Positions 53,610-63,593 of a stretch of 64,000 bases of DNA are shown piece after piece (position 1 is the first letter of the stretch; each line of letters starts with the position of its first letter). The translations under genes were made by a program, and so were the position numbers. Below the pieces are notes generated by a model that was given only the letters and a program-made list of their open reading frames with translations, was not told the DNA's origin and ran no database searches. Origin of the DNA: Aquiflexum lacus (lineage in GTDB: Bacteria; Bacteroidota; Bacteroidia; Cytophagales; Cyclobacteriaceae); contig NZ_JABFHF010000006.1 in NCBI RefSeq assembly GCF_015476655.1, positions 62,001-126,000 on the forward strand, read 5' to 3'.

Positions 53610-56600
53610 ATGAAAAAATGCGTACTAAACCATGTAATCTACATGACTAAACTATTTGCCATTGCTTTCTTTCTCCAAAGTCTTTCCATGAGTATCCTCA
53701 TTGCAGGAGATGGAAATGCTCAGGTAAAAAGCATTGAGGATGTCAAAGTGATCCTTGCTCTGGATAAAGTAAAAATAGAAAGGGTTTTCTCAGAATTGGA
53801 AAGACAGACAGATTTCAATTTTGTATTTTCCAAAAGAGAGCTCAAGGATGTGCCATTTGTTGATATTTATAGTAAGGGTGAAAGCCTTTACGAAACGCTG
53901 ATGGCCCTTGCCACACAGACCAACCTGAGCTTTAAGCAGGTCAATGAAAACATACATGTAAAGTCTCAGTCAGTCCAAACCAGTAAGGTTACCATTCGTG
54001 TAGTTCCTGAAGTGACTGTCAGTGGAAAAGTAACTGATGAAAAGGGAGAAGGTCTTCCCGGAGCTACTGTTTCCGTAGCGGGAACCACCACTGGGACTGT
54101 GACGGATCTGGATGGAAATTATACGCTTACGGTACCTGAAAATGCGGTCCTTGTTTTTTCATTTATTGGCTACGAGATCCAAAGGATTTCTTTGGATAAC
54201 AGATCTGTTATCAATGTTAGCATGGCGCTTGATGCGACATCTTTAGAAGAAGTGGTCGTAGTTGGCTTTGGTTCCCAGCAAAAGATAAATTTAACAGGAG
54301 CCATCTCCACGGTAAAATTTGATGATGAGTTAATGAACCGTCCTATAACCAATGCTTCCCAAGCACTAGGGGGAACAGCATCTGGGGTTTGGGTAAGTCA
54401 GAATTCCGGTAAACCAGGAAGTGATGGAGCCCAAATTAGGGTTAGAGGTTGGGGTACTTTAAACAATTCCAATCCTCTGATCATAGTGGATGGGGTAGAA
54501 GGGTCTTTTGACCAAATAAACCCAAATGACATAGAGAGCATATCGGTATTAAAAGATGCTGCAAGTTCAGCAATTTTTGGCTCTAAAGCCGCAAATGGCG
54601 TTGTTTTGATTACCACTAAAATGGGTAAAAAAGATGAAAAAATGCAGGTAAATTTAAATTCCTATATGGGTGTTCAATCCTTGGGAAGAAGATTTGATGT
54701 GATCAACAACAGTGCCGAACAAATGGAACTAAGCAACTTGGCATTGGTCAATCAAGGTTCGAGTCCTGTATACCCGGACGAATTAATAACGGCGTTTAGA
54801 AATGGTAATGATCCTTATAAATATCCCAATACAGATTGGTTTAGTGAACTTTTCAATACCGCACCAATTCAGGAGCATAACCTTTCAATTAGGGGAGGTT
54901 CCACTAATACTTCCTCTTTCATGTCGTTTAATTATTTAAACCAAGATGGGACAATTCCCAATACAGGTTCTACCAGGTACGGATTGAGAGCAAATGTTGA
55001 ATCGAATGTTAATAATTGGTTTAAGGTAAGCAGTAGAATTAACTATTTAAGGAGGGATTCAAATGAGCCTTATGCAGATGTAACTTATGGTTCTTTAGGA
55101 AGAGTTTTCGAGATGTTAACTGGAGCGACACCTTATATAGCTCCTTTCACGCGCGATGGTAGATTTGGATCGGTTCAAGCGATTAACGAACAGGGTAATC
55201 TTCTTTATGATAATCGAAATCCTTTAATTGATGCTGCAAATGGATTGACTAAAACTGAAGAGAATATATTGAACTTAAATGTTGCAGCGGAAATAAAATT
55301 TAGCGATAAATTTTTTTCAAGGACCACATTTGCCTCTAATGGGAGTTGGATGCTTACTGACAGATTTAATACCAGTGTTTTTGGATATACCGATTCTGGA
55401 CAGGAAACCATTACTAGAAATTATAATAGAGAGGGTCTCGAAATAAGCCGGGCCCAGGTTTCTAGAATGAGTAACATTTTATTCTCAACCTTAAATTACA
55501 ACGAAAATTTTGGAGGGATTCATGATGTTGGGGCAATTGCAGGCATTCAACTTGAAACGAATAAATTTCAAAATGTTTTCGCGCGAAGGACCATGCCTCC
55601 AAAGGAAGGTTTATCCCAGGTGGATGCGGGAACATCGGGAATACAGGGCGAAGGTAATATGCGAGGGCTAAGAATATTTTCTTACTTTGGGCGAATTAAC
55701 TATGCATTAAGTGGGAAATATTTATTTGAGGCAAATATAAGGGCAGATGCATCGTCACGTTTTAAGACGGGAAATAGATGGGGTGTTTTTCCTGGATTTT
55801 CCGCAGGATGGAGAATTTCGGATGAGGCATTTATGCAAAGATTTAATTCCATTTCCAATTTAAAGACACGTGTTTCATGGGGTCAGTTGGGCAATCAAAA
55901 TATTGTCGATTTCTGGCCTTATTTAACAGTGATAAATCAGAATAACAACCTAAGTTATAATTATAATGGAAATTTTGCTCCCGGTGCAGCTGTAACAGCC
56001 CTAATTGATGAAAATATTACATGGGAAACTACTTCAACGTTAGATGTAGGTGTAGAACTTGGTTTATTTGATGATAAGATTACTTTGGAAGCAGGTTATT
56101 TTGCAAAAACGACTGATAATATAATCGTTCAATTACCTATTCCTTTGGTTTTGGGTGGACTAACTGCCCCTAATGAAAATGTTGGGCAAATGATTAATAA
56201 TGGTTTTGAATTTATGATCAATTATAATAATCTCAAACTAGGCAGGGATGATTTCGGTTATAATGCAGGTTTAAACTTCACTTACATCGAAAACATGGTT
56301 ACTAAGTTCAGAGGAGGAAATTCCCCTGATCAACTTTTTTTAATAAGAGAAGGTTATTCCTATCGGGCTTTATATGGCTTTAAAGCAATAGGTATTTACC
56401 AAACTGACGAAGAAGCCCTGGAGCATATGCATTCCAATCCATTAAAACCGAAAGCTGGGAATTTAAAGTTTGAGGACTTAAATAATGATGGAAGGATTAC
56501 TTTTGAAGACAGGCAGGAATTAGGTAATAGTATACCTAAATTCACCTTTGGAATTTCCCAAAACCTTAAATATAAGGGTTTTGACCTAAATTTTTTATTT

Positions 56601-57014
56601 CAAGGAATTCTCGGTGTTAATATGTATACCCAAAATGACTTTACCAATTTAAGATGGGAAAATCGGGTTATTTCAACCAGATGGCGGGATGGATGGACTC
56701 CTGAAAATCCTAATACTAACATACCAAGTGTTAAGTTTGACGATGTATGGGATAGGTCGGAATCTTCATTTTGGGTTCAGGAAGTTAATTTTATAAAACT
56801 TAAAAACCTTCAGTTAGGCTATTCCTTCCCAGTCGCGTTCACTTCCCGACTGGGCTTACAGAAATTATACGTATATGGTAATGCGCAAAACTTGTTTGTG
56901 ATAGTCAGCAAAGATTATGAGGGTTATGACCCTGAAAGAAATACATTTAATTCAGGCAGGGATATTTATCCCACCCCTAGAATCATTTCATTTGGTGCTA
57001 ACCTAAACTTCTAA
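53610..57014 (+). CDS. SusC/RagA-type TonB-dependent transporter with STN signalling domain
   Basis: A 1134-residue outer-membrane transporter. The N-terminal signal region is followed by an STN domain (about 45-110, VKIERVFSELERQTDFNFVFSKRELKD), which touches FecR; a carboxypeptidase regulatory-like domain (about 130-215, VSGKVTDEKGEGLPGATVSVAGT); the TonB box and plug (about 225-345, EEVVVVGFGSQQK, VRGWGTLNNSNPLIIVDGVEG and DAASSAIFGSKAANGVVLITT); then a long 22-strand barrel ending RIISFGANLNF. The STN places it in the regulated class, matching the sigma/FecR pair upstream. It imports oligosaccharides with TonB energy. Codes five bases before SusD. Confidence 0.96.
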   Translation: MKKCVLNHVIYMTKLFAIAFFLQSLSMSILIAGDGNAQVKSIEDVKVILALDKVKIERVFSELERQTDFNFVFSKRELKDVPFVDIYSKGESLYETLMALATQTNLSFKQVNENIHVKSQSVQTSKVTIRVVPEVTVSGKVTDEKGEGLPGATVSVAGTTTGTVTDLDGNYTLTVPENAVLVFSFIGYEIQRISLDNRSVINVSMALDATSLEEVVVVGFGSQQKINLTGAISTVKFDDELMNRPITNASQALGGTASGVWVSQNSGKPGSDGAQIRVRGWGTLNNSNPLIIVDGVEGSFDQINPNDIESISVLKDAASSAIFGSKAANGVVLITTKMGKKDEKMQVNLNSYMGVQSLGRRFDVINNSAEQMELSNLALVNQGSSPVYPDELITAFRNGNDPYKYPNTDWFSELFNTAPIQEHNLSIRGGSTNTSSFMSFNYLNQDGTIPNTGSTRYGLRANVESNVNNWFKVSSRINYLRRDSNEPYADVTYGSLGRVFEMLTGATPYIAPFTRDGRFGSVQAINEQGNLLYDNRNPLIDAANGLTKTEENILNLNVAAEIKFSDKFFSRTTFASNGSWMLTDRFNTSVFGYTDSGQETITRNYNREGLEISRAQVSRMSNILFSTLNYNENFGGIHDVGAIAGIQLETNKFQNVFARRTMPPKEGLSQVDAGTSGIQGEGNMRGLRIFSYFGRINYALSGKYLFEANIRADASSRFKTGNRWGVFPGFSAGWRISDEAFMQRFNSISNLKTRVSWGQLGNQNIVDFWPYLTVINQNNNLSYNYNGNFAPGAAVTALIDENITWETTSTLDVGVELGLFDDKITLEAGYFAKTTDNIIVQLPIPLVLGGLTAPNENVGQMINNGFEFMINYNNLKLGRDDFGYNAGLNFTYIENMVTKFRGGNSPDQLFLIREGYSYRALYGFKAIGIYQTDEEALEHMHSNPLKPKAGNLKFEDLNNDGRITFEDRQELGNSIPKFTFGISQNLKYKGFDLNFLFQGILGVNMYTQNDFTNLRWENRVISTRWRDGWTPENPNTNIPSVKFDDVWDRSESSFWVQEVNFIKLKNLQLGYSFPVAFTSRLGLQKLYVYGNAQNLFVIVSKDYEGYDPERNTFNSGRDIYPTPRIISFGANLNF

Positions 57015-57018
57015 TATT

Positions 57019-58581
57019 ATGAAAGCTAAGAATTTAATATTACATATAATTTTGGTGATATTTTTGTTACCTGCAAACAGTTGTGTAAATGATTTTTTGG
57101 AATTTTTTCCTGAGGATAGAATTACTTCGGCTAATTTTCCAGAAAGCGAATCGGATATCAATTTACTATTAAATGGCGTATATGGCCTATTACGGGAAAA
57201 CGCAATTGCTACTGAGGGTCTTTTTGGATTTGGCCTTCTAGATGGGGCCACTCCAAATGCTTATAATTGGGGAAATTTCCCTTTGGCCCGGATAGCTAGT
57301 GGTCGGTTAAATACCAGTGATGGGATGATTGTCACATTTAGGTGGACCAGGTCATATGCAATTATCTCCAGAGCAAATTATTTATTAAGTGCTTTGGATG
57401 AGGTAGAATTGACTGAGAATGCAAAGAACATTTATAGGGCGGAAGCCTTATTTTTAAGAGGTCTCGCTTATTCCATTCTAGTGGAAAGTTATGGAGGGGT
57501 TCCAATTGTTGATCAGGGTATAACAACAGAGGAAGCTAGAAAACTAAAAAGAGCTTCTGCAGATGAGGTCTGGAGTCAAGTTATTTCTGACTATAATTTT
57601 GCCATAGATAATCTGGGTGTGGATGCCCCTCAAGTGGGAAGGGCTACCAAAGGTGCCGCATTGGGAATGAAAATGAGAGCTTATTTATATCAGAATAAAT
57701 ATGAGGAGGTTTTGAAAGTAATAGCAGAAATTGAAGGCTTGGGGAAATATTCTCTTTTCCCTAGCTATGAAGGATTATTCAGAGCGGAAAATGAAAACAA
57801 CCAAGAAGTTCTTTTTGATATTCAATACATGATAGGTGAAAACTCACAAGGATCACTTCATGATCAATTTTGCGGAACGGGAACAGGCAGTTGGGTAAGA
57901 GGTAGCAGGTATGTGCCAACTGATGATTTGGTAAACGCCTATGAAATGATTGATGGTTCAGCTGTGGATCCCCAAAACCCCTATGAAGGAAGGGATCCCC
58001 GTCTCGAATTTACTGTGGTTGTTCCAGGTTCTTATTTTCTAGGCTATAGATTTCCCAATTATATTTATCCTGGAGGAGCCTTCAATCATCCTGGAAATAG
58101 AATTAGGCATTTGAGTACCCGCAAGTACCGTATAGAACCGGAAGCAGATCTACCTCCCTCTGGTCAATCTTATTTAAATAATATAATTCTTAGGTATGCA
58201 GATGTGATATTATCTAAGGCTGAGGCAATTATAGAAACCAATGGGGATCTGGGTGAAGCGATAGAATTAATTAATAGAATTAGAACTGAGCGGGACGATG
58301 TTAAAATCACACGATTACCGATGGGATTATCACAAGTAGAAGCGCGTCAAAAGCTACGCCATGAACGGCGGATTGAATTTGCAATGGAGGGGTTATATTG
58401 GGCGGATATTAAAAGATGGAGAATTGGGAAAGATATTTACCCACAGGAAATTAGAGATCATTTGGGTAATTTGATTGAGACCCGATTTCCAAATGGTTAT
58501 TTGGAATTCTATAACCTATTGCCTATTCCGGATCGAGAAATTGCTTTAAATGAAAACCTTGAACAAAATCCGGGATGGTAA
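57019..58581 (+). CDS. SusD/RagB-type glycan-binding lipoprotein
   Basis: A 520-residue surface lipoprotein (lipid Cys at 22 in LPANSC) that forms a lid on the SusC barrel. Family features are NDFLEFFPEDRITSANFPESESD after the signal, the TPR-like helices LFLRGLAYSILVESYGGVPIVDQGI, and the C-terminal LRYADVILSKAEAIIETNGDLGEAIELINRIRTERDD with LRHERRIEFAMEGLYWADIKRW. Its start is five bases after the SusC stop, so the two are co-translated. The bound glycan cannot be read from the sequence. Confidence 0.96.
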   Translation: MKAKNLILHIILVIFLLPANSCVNDFLEFFPEDRITSANFPESESDINLLLNGVYGLLRENAIATEGLFGFGLLDGATPNAYNWGNFPLARIASGRLNTSDGMIVTFRWTRSYAIISRANYLLSALDEVELTENAKNIYRAEALFLRGLAYSILVESYGGVPIVDQGITTEEARKLKRASADEVWSQVISDYNFAIDNLGVDAPQVGRATKGAALGMKMRAYLYQNKYEEVLKVIAEIEGLGKYSLFPSYEGLFRAENENNQEVLFDIQYMIGENSQGSLHDQFCGTGTGSWVRGSRYVPTDDLVNAYEMIDGSAVDPQNPYEGRDPRLEFTVVVPGSYFLGYRFPNYIYPGGAFNHPGNRIRHLSTRKYRIEPEADLPPSGQSYLNNIILRYADVILSKAEAIIETNGDLGEAIELINRIRTERDDVKITRLPMGLSQVEARQKLRHERRIEFAMEGLYWADIKRWRIGKDIYPQEIRDHLGNLIETRFPNGYLEFYNLLPIPDREIALNENLEQNPGW

Positions 58582-58636
58582 ACATATGTATATCGGTTTG
58601 TGAGATAATTTGGTTTTAATTAAATAGGAGGTAATT

Positions 58637-59035
58637 ATGAAGGATCACATCCAATTAAAACCCTTTTTCTTTCTATTTGTAGCCCTTTTCTGGAACAGTT
58701 ATTTGCCATCATTCCTTAGTAAGAAAGTGTCCAGCATTATCATCAAAATAGCTGGTGGGCAGAAATATGGAAGTCGTGGATGTTATGATTGCCTCTGATT
58801 TCAAACCGCAATTTCGGATGGTCCGAAAGGGCATCTGCTTTACTGATTTTCATTTCAATGCCCCCGTGTGTTCACCTACACGGGTGGCTTAGCTTGCTGG
58901 CAATTAACAGTAAAGAGATGGTCTGAATTAGGTGATCCTCGTCAAGGAAAGGCTAGAGATGCGCGCTGTTACCTTATGAAGATGCTCAATTGGATATTCC
59001 AAAAGGAAAATAAATTAATAGTATTTAAAATAACA
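58637..59035 (+). pseudogene. Decayed sulfatase gene
   Basis: A good ribosome-binding site (AGGAGG) precedes an ATG at 58637 that gives 53 residues with a signal-like start (FFFLFVALFW) and the sulfatase opening SIIIKIAGGQKYGSRGCYD. After that the homology moves to another frame: VMIASDFKPQFRMVRKGICF, then TDFHFNAPVCSPTRVA with the formylglycine motif CSPTR, then LAGN and VILVKERLEMRAVTL broken by several stops. At least one frameshift and four or more stops are needed to explain it, and everything beyond about 130 residues is gone. It lies between SusD and an intact sulfatase, as an S1-type sulfatase gene would. Not functional. Confidence 0.75.
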
Positions 59036-59039
59036 CCTG

Positions 59040-60404
59040 ATGAAAGATTATTACCTAAAAATTTTATTGTTTTTTACATATTTATTAATAACCTCGGAGG
59101 GGGTTGCCCAAACAGAGTCCCCCGTACAAAAACCAAATGTCCTACTCATTTTTACAGATGATCAGGGTTACCATGATGTGTCTTATTATGGGACAAAGGA
59201 CATCCTGACACCACATATTGATGCAATTCGAAATGAAGGCATGAGAATGGATTATTTTTATGCAAATTCCCCTGTCTGTGCACCTTCGAGGGCTTCGTTG
59301 ATGTCAGGCCGATATCCGGATCATGTTGGAGTACCGGGTCTGATAAGATCTACTCCTGATAACAGCTGGGGGTATTTGGATCCTCGCACCGTGCTAATGC
59401 CGGCCATGCTAAAAACTGCAGGATACCATACAGCACATATCGGAAAATGGAATCTGGGATTTGAAAGTCCCAATCTACCGAATGAACACGGCTTTGACCT
59501 TTTCCATGGCTGGCTAGAGGATATGATGGATGATTATTGGATCCATAGGAGACATGGGAGAAACTATATGCGACTCAATAAGGAAACAATTGATCCCGAA
59601 GGTCATGCTACAGATCTATTTTCCCAATGGTCAATAGATTATATCAAGGAAAGGGGAAAAAGTGACGATCCTTTTTTTCTTTATTTGGCCTACAACGCAC
59701 CTCATTTTCCGGTTCAACCTCCTGAAGAGTGGCTGGTAAAAGTAAAAAACAGAGAGCCCAATATTAGTAATAAAAGAGCTGCCTTGGTAGCCTTTATAGA
59801 ACATATGGATGATGGTATCGGCAAAGTGGTGAATGCACTGAAGGAAAGCGGTCAGTATGAAAATACACTCATTATCTTTACCGGTGACAATGGGGGATTT
59901 CTACGTGATTTAGCCAATAATGGCCCTTTAAGAGATGGCAAACAAAGCATGTACGAAGGTGGGTTAAGGGTTCCTACCGTCATTTCTTGGCCGGGAAAAA
60001 TTAAGCCGGGAACCGTTTCTGAACAAGTGAACCTATCCATGGATATTTTCCCTACACTTGCTGAGGTGGCAGGAGTTGAGGTAGATCATGAGATAAATGG
60101 CAGAAGTTTTTTACCGACCCTAATGGGACAAACTATGGAGGAAATAGAAAGACCCCTGTATTTTGTAAGGAGGGAAGGAGGAACTTGGTATGGGGGTAAA
60201 GCTTATCATGCTCTTCGACTTGGTGATTGGAAATTGTTACAAAACAGCCCTTACCAGCCCATGGAACTTTATAATCTTAAGGAGGATCCCCGAGAGGAAA
60301 ATAATATTATAGATCAAAATCAAAAAATTTATCAAAAACTAAACAATTTATTGATGTCCCATATCCAAGAAGGTGGGAAAACACCCTGGCAACGACCAGA
60401 TTGA
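59040..60404 (+). CDS. Sulfatase (S1 family, Cys-type)
   Basis: A 454-residue exported sulfatase. The signal peptide covers about residues 1-23 (LKILLFFTYLLITSEGVAQ). The metal Asp pair is D40-D41 in LLIFTDDQGYHD; the formylglycine motif is CAPSRASLMSGR with Cys80; HIGKWNLGFE and FTGDNGGFLRDLANNG supply the other active-site parts, and ETLYNLKEDPRE-like tail is present (MELYNLKEDPREENN). Cys must be converted by a formylglycine-generating enzyme encoded elsewhere. It removes sulfate from a glycan imported by the adjacent SusC/SusD, or from a surface-bound one. The start is the ATG at 59040, four bases after the decayed copy. Confidence 0.94.
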   Translation: MKDYYLKILLFFTYLLITSEGVAQTESPVQKPNVLLIFTDDQGYHDVSYYGTKDILTPHIDAIRNEGMRMDYFYANSPVCAPSRASLMSGRYPDHVGVPGLIRSTPDNSWGYLDPRTVLMPAMLKTAGYHTAHIGKWNLGFESPNLPNEHGFDLFHGWLEDMMDDYWIHRRHGRNYMRLNKETIDPEGHATDLFSQWSIDYIKERGKSDDPFFLYLAYNAPHFPVQPPEEWLVKVKNREPNISNKRAALVAFIEHMDDGIGKVVNALKESGQYENTLIIFTGDNGGFLRDLANNGPLRDGKQSMYEGGLRVPTVISWPGKIKPGTVSEQVNLSMDIFPTLAEVAGVEVDHEINGRSFLPTLMGQTMEEIERPLYFVRREGGTWYGGKAYHALRLGDWKLLQNSPYQPMELYNLKEDPREENNIIDQNQKIYQKLNNLLMSHIQEGGKTPWQRPD

Positions 60405-60437
60405 CCAAATAAACCTCTAAAGTTTTATAAAACATAA

Positions 60438-61305
60438 ATGAATCGTAACCTAATCTTATTTTTGTTCCTATTGATGATTGCTTATCCTGTCTATTCTCAG
60501 GAAAGCAAAGTATTTGACAATCTGGTCATGAACAGCAATATCCTGAAAATGGAGAGGAAATACGCCATTTATCTCCCTCCCGGATATGAAAGTTCTGAAC
60601 GCTCCTACCCTGTGCTATACTTGCTGCATGGTGCGGGTGATGACCAAACGGGATGGGTGCAATTTGGTGAGGTGCAGCATATTACCGATCAGGCCATCAA
60701 AGAAGGGAAAGCCACTGTCATGATCATCGTCATGCCGGATGCCAATACTGGAAGACGAGGATATTTCAACGATGTCAACAATGAATGGCGGTATGAGGAT
60801 TTCTTTTTTGAAGAACTGATGCCGGAAGTTGAAAAGAAATACAGGATCAAATCCGAAAAAAGGTATCGTGCGATAGCAGGACTATCTATGGGTGGTGGAG
60901 GCTCCTTTATCTACGCCATGCACAGACCAGACCTATTTTCTTCTTCCTGTCCCTTAAGCGCAGCGGTCAGAAGCAATACTTTTGAAGAATTCAAACAAGG
61001 TTTGGAAACCAAAAAAAATCACCGTCAAAAATCCAAATACGCTAACTGCATTTTATGACAGACATCAGGCCTTAAGACAAATCGAACTCAATGATCCTGA
61101 AGCCATGAAATCCGTCAAGTGGTATTTTGATTGTGGTGATGATGATTTCTTGTATGAAGGAAACAGTTTGGTACATATTGCCATGAAAAAGAAGGAAATT
61201 CCCCATGAATTCAGAATCCGGAACGGGGCCCATACTTGGACCTATTGGAGGGAATCCTTGCCTGAGGTATTGGGATTCATTTCAGAGACATTTCATCAGA
61301 AGTAG
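60438..61305 (+). pseudogene. Esterase (carbohydrate esterase-like alpha/beta hydrolase) split by a frameshift
   Basis: The first frame (60438-61058) holds a signal peptide, KYAIYLPPGYESSERSYPVLYLLHGAGD, EWRYEDFFFEELMPEVEKKY and the nucleophile Ser150 in AGLSMGGGG. The second frame, from about 61011 to the stop at 61305, holds the likely catalytic Asp in YFDCGDDDFLYEGN and His in IRNGAHTWTYWRESL. The frames join at an A8 run (61011-61018); with seven A the protein would be intact (about 288 residues). As written the first frame ends without Asp or His, so it would be inactive unless polymerase slippage or a sequencing error is involved. It resembles feruloyl and acetyl-xylan esterases that follow SusC/SusD. 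Confidence 0.8.
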
Positions 61306-61500
61306 GGAGGTAATTTTAAAGTTTGGATAATGAAAATTTTGAACTATAAAAAACATGGAAGTACAGGAAGTACTTTGCCTTGTCACCTCGATGCCGATAG
61401 TAGTACAGGAGAGTTGGTTTATTTGGGTTATAGGCAAAGAACCGGATAACTATTAAGCCTAATATAACATAAATACAAAAAAATCTTAAACCTTAAAATA

Positions 61501-63054
61501 ATGAAATACCATAAGCTAGGAATACGGTTCCTTCTGTTGTTGATGCTCTTGGGAACAGGCACCAATCTGTCTGCCCAAAATGCTGGGGTTCAGCAGGAAA
61601 ATGCTTCTTTGGAACTGGAGAAAACCGATAGTGCAAAACCAATGAATGTTGTTTTTATTTTGACAGATGATCACCGGTTTGATGCTTTGGGATTTCTGAA
61701 TGCCCAGACATTTTTTATAACACCCACCCTGGACAGGATGGCAAAAGAAGGGGCTTATCTTCCCAATGCTTTTGTCACTACCTCTCTTTGTTCTCCTTCC
61801 CGGGCCTCTATTTTGACAGGCCTTTATGCTCATAAGCATACCGTGGTAGATAATAATAACCCTGTGCCGGAGCAGTTGATTTTTTATTCCCAATACCTGC
61901 AAAAGGCCGGTTATCAGACCGCTATGGTGGGAAAATGGCACATGGGAGGCCATTACGATGATCCGCAGCGGGGATTTGACCACTGGGTTTCTTTTAAAGG
62001 TCAGGGTACTTACCTCCCCAGCAAAGATGGATTGAACGTAAATGGTAAAAGCGTACCTCAAAAAGGATATATCACAGATGAATTGACAACATATGCTTTG
62101 GATTGGCTCGAAAACAGGCAGGAGGATAAACCCTTTATGCTATACCTTTCCCATAAGGCGGTACATGCTGATTTCACTCCGGCCGAAAGGCATAAGGGTA
62201 AATTCCGCGACCATGATTTTAAATTGCCGCCTACCTTGATGCATGGCACGCATAAAGGAGCTCCGATGTGGGTGCAGAATCAGAGGAATTCATGGCATGG
62301 TGTAGAATTCCCTTATCACAGTGACCTGGATATCGGAGAATATTATAAAAAATATGGGGAAGCATTATTGGCTGTGGATGAATCTGTAGAGAAGGTGATA
62401 AATTACCTGGAAAAGGAAAATCTTTTGTCTTCTACCCTGATCATCTATATGGGAGACAATGGATTTGCCTTTGGCGAACATGGTCTGATAGATAAGAGAA
62501 ACGCCTACGAGGCATCGATGAGAGTGCCTATGTTGGCATTATCTCCAGGTCTGATCAAACCGGGAACTGTAGTCAATGAGGTAGTGGCCAACATAGATAT
62601 TGGGGCAACAATACTTGAGGCCGCAGGGTTGAAGGCTCCGGAATATATGGATGGCGAAAGTTTCTTTCCCCTGCTTCAGGGAGAAAAAGTGTCGTGGCGA
62701 ACAGGCCTTCTTTATGAGTATTACTGGGAAAGAAATTTTCCGCATACGCCCACCCTTCATGCCCTCAGGGGTGACCGCTATAAATACATCCATTACCATG
62801 GAATTTGGGATACGGATGAATTGTATGATTTGGCCGAAGATCCTAATGAAGCGGTTAATCTGATCAGACATCCAGATTATCAGGATATTGTAAAGAAAAT
62901 GAATGTGGAATTGTTCGAACAACTTTCGGCCACATCAGGGATGTATATCCCACTGTATCCGGATAGGGGTGGGAAACAAGACCTCAGAAATGAAAATGGA
63001 TCACCTGCGGCGGATTTCCCCTCCCATTTAAAACGCTCGGAAATCAAGCAATAA
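61501..63054 (+). CDS. Sulfatase (S1 family, Cys-type), N-acetylglucosamine-6-sulfatase-like
   Basis: A 517-residue exported sulfatase with a signal peptide (FLLLLMLLGTGTNLSAQ). Motifs: Asp pair D56-D57 in VFILTDDHRFDALG, formylglycine Cys97 in CSPSRASILTGLY, VGKWHMGGHYDD and YMGDNGFAFGEHG. The C-terminal blocks LYEYYWERNFPHTPTLHALR and DELYDLAEDPNEAVNLI are typical of the group annotated as mucin-desulfating or GlcNAc-6-sulfatases, but the subfamily assignment is tentative. It may act on a different sulfate position than the sulfatase at 59040-60404. It follows the esterase after 195 bases in which no gene was recognised. Confidence 0.93.
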   Translation: MKYHKLGIRFLLLLMLLGTGTNLSAQNAGVQQENASLELEKTDSAKPMNVVFILTDDHRFDALGFLNAQTFFITPTLDRMAKEGAYLPNAFVTTSLCSPSRASILTGLYAHKHTVVDNNNPVPEQLIFYSQYLQKAGYQTAMVGKWHMGGHYDDPQRGFDHWVSFKGQGTYLPSKDGLNVNGKSVPQKGYITDELTTYALDWLENRQEDKPFMLYLSHKAVHADFTPAERHKGKFRDHDFKLPPTLMHGTHKGAPMWVQNQRNSWHGVEFPYHSDLDIGEYYKKYGEALLAVDESVEKVINYLEKENLLSSTLIIYMGDNGFAFGEHGLIDKRNAYEASMRVPMLALSPGLIKPGTVVNEVVANIDIGATILEAAGLKAPEYMDGESFFPLLQGEKVSWRTGLLYEYYWERNFPHTPTLHALRGDRYKYIHYHGIWDTDELYDLAEDPNEAVNLIRHPDYQDIVKKMNVELFEQLSATSGMYIPLYPDRGGKQDLRNENGSPAADFPSHLKRSEIKQ

Positions 63055-63267
63055 TAAATTGCTTCAGATTAAAGAGTTTTAAAAATCTAAGAGTCCTGAG
63101 TAATCCTTTAATTCCAAATGGTTTTTCTATGGGACTTGTTTTACACAATGATTCCAACTGTAGGGGATAGATGGTTTCCAGAAGGATGAAATCCAGTGAG
63201 AATTAACTCATACCAGATTAAGATGTGTCAAGGAAAACATATAAATTAAAATGGGATTATCGATAAC

Positions 63268-63299
63268 AAAACCAGTCCGCCCTCCGGGCTGGTTTTTTT
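63268..63299 (+). terminator. Terminator after the second intact sulfatase gene
   Basis: AAAACCAGTCCG pairs with CGGGCTGGTTTT (one G-U) and is followed by a run of T. It lies 214 bases past the stop codon. Confidence 0.75.
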
Positions 63300-63547
63300 G
63301 GTATGCAGTCTTTTAAAAATTCAAGATCTAAGTCCCAATTAATGGATGTAGATTTTTCCTAACTTAGATCAGGATTTGCAAAAGCAGGGACCATAGTAAT
63401 ATTTGCAGGAGCCCCACAGGGCAAGAGAGAGACATTTATGGCAGACTTAAGTAATACAATATGATGGCTTTAAAAGAAAATTTCTGATTTAAGCAGTTGT
63501 ACCTTAAAAACAAATCTCAATGGTTCAAATACCGAATCCGATCGTTT

Positions 63548-63555
63548 TATCTTTG
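63548..63555 (+). promoter_or_regulatory. -7 promoter element of the third sulfatase gene
   Basis: TATCTTTG matches TAnnTTTG and lies 38 bases before the ATG at 63594. A TTC about 21 bases upstream may replace the -33 TTG. Confidence 0.45.
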
Positions 63556-63593
63556 CTAAATTGCATAAAATCCCCAAATCCGCAACCCAAATT

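Larger units (their letters stand above)
63055..63593. other. Gap between sulfatase genes with terminator and promoter
   Basis: No gene is seen in these 539 bases. They hold a terminator at 63268-63299 and a promoter -7 element at 63548-63555, which means the last sulfatase is in a separate transcription unit. Confidence 0.5.

Noticed and set aside
58868-59161. 97-codon frame in the sulfatase region
   Set aside because: It runs through the decayed sulfatase and into the next gene out of frame; the sulfatase traces are in other frames.
61330-61449. 39-codon frame between the esterase and the second intact sulfatase
   Set aside because: No ribosome-binding site, hydrophobic segment or family resemblance is visible; kept as non-coding.
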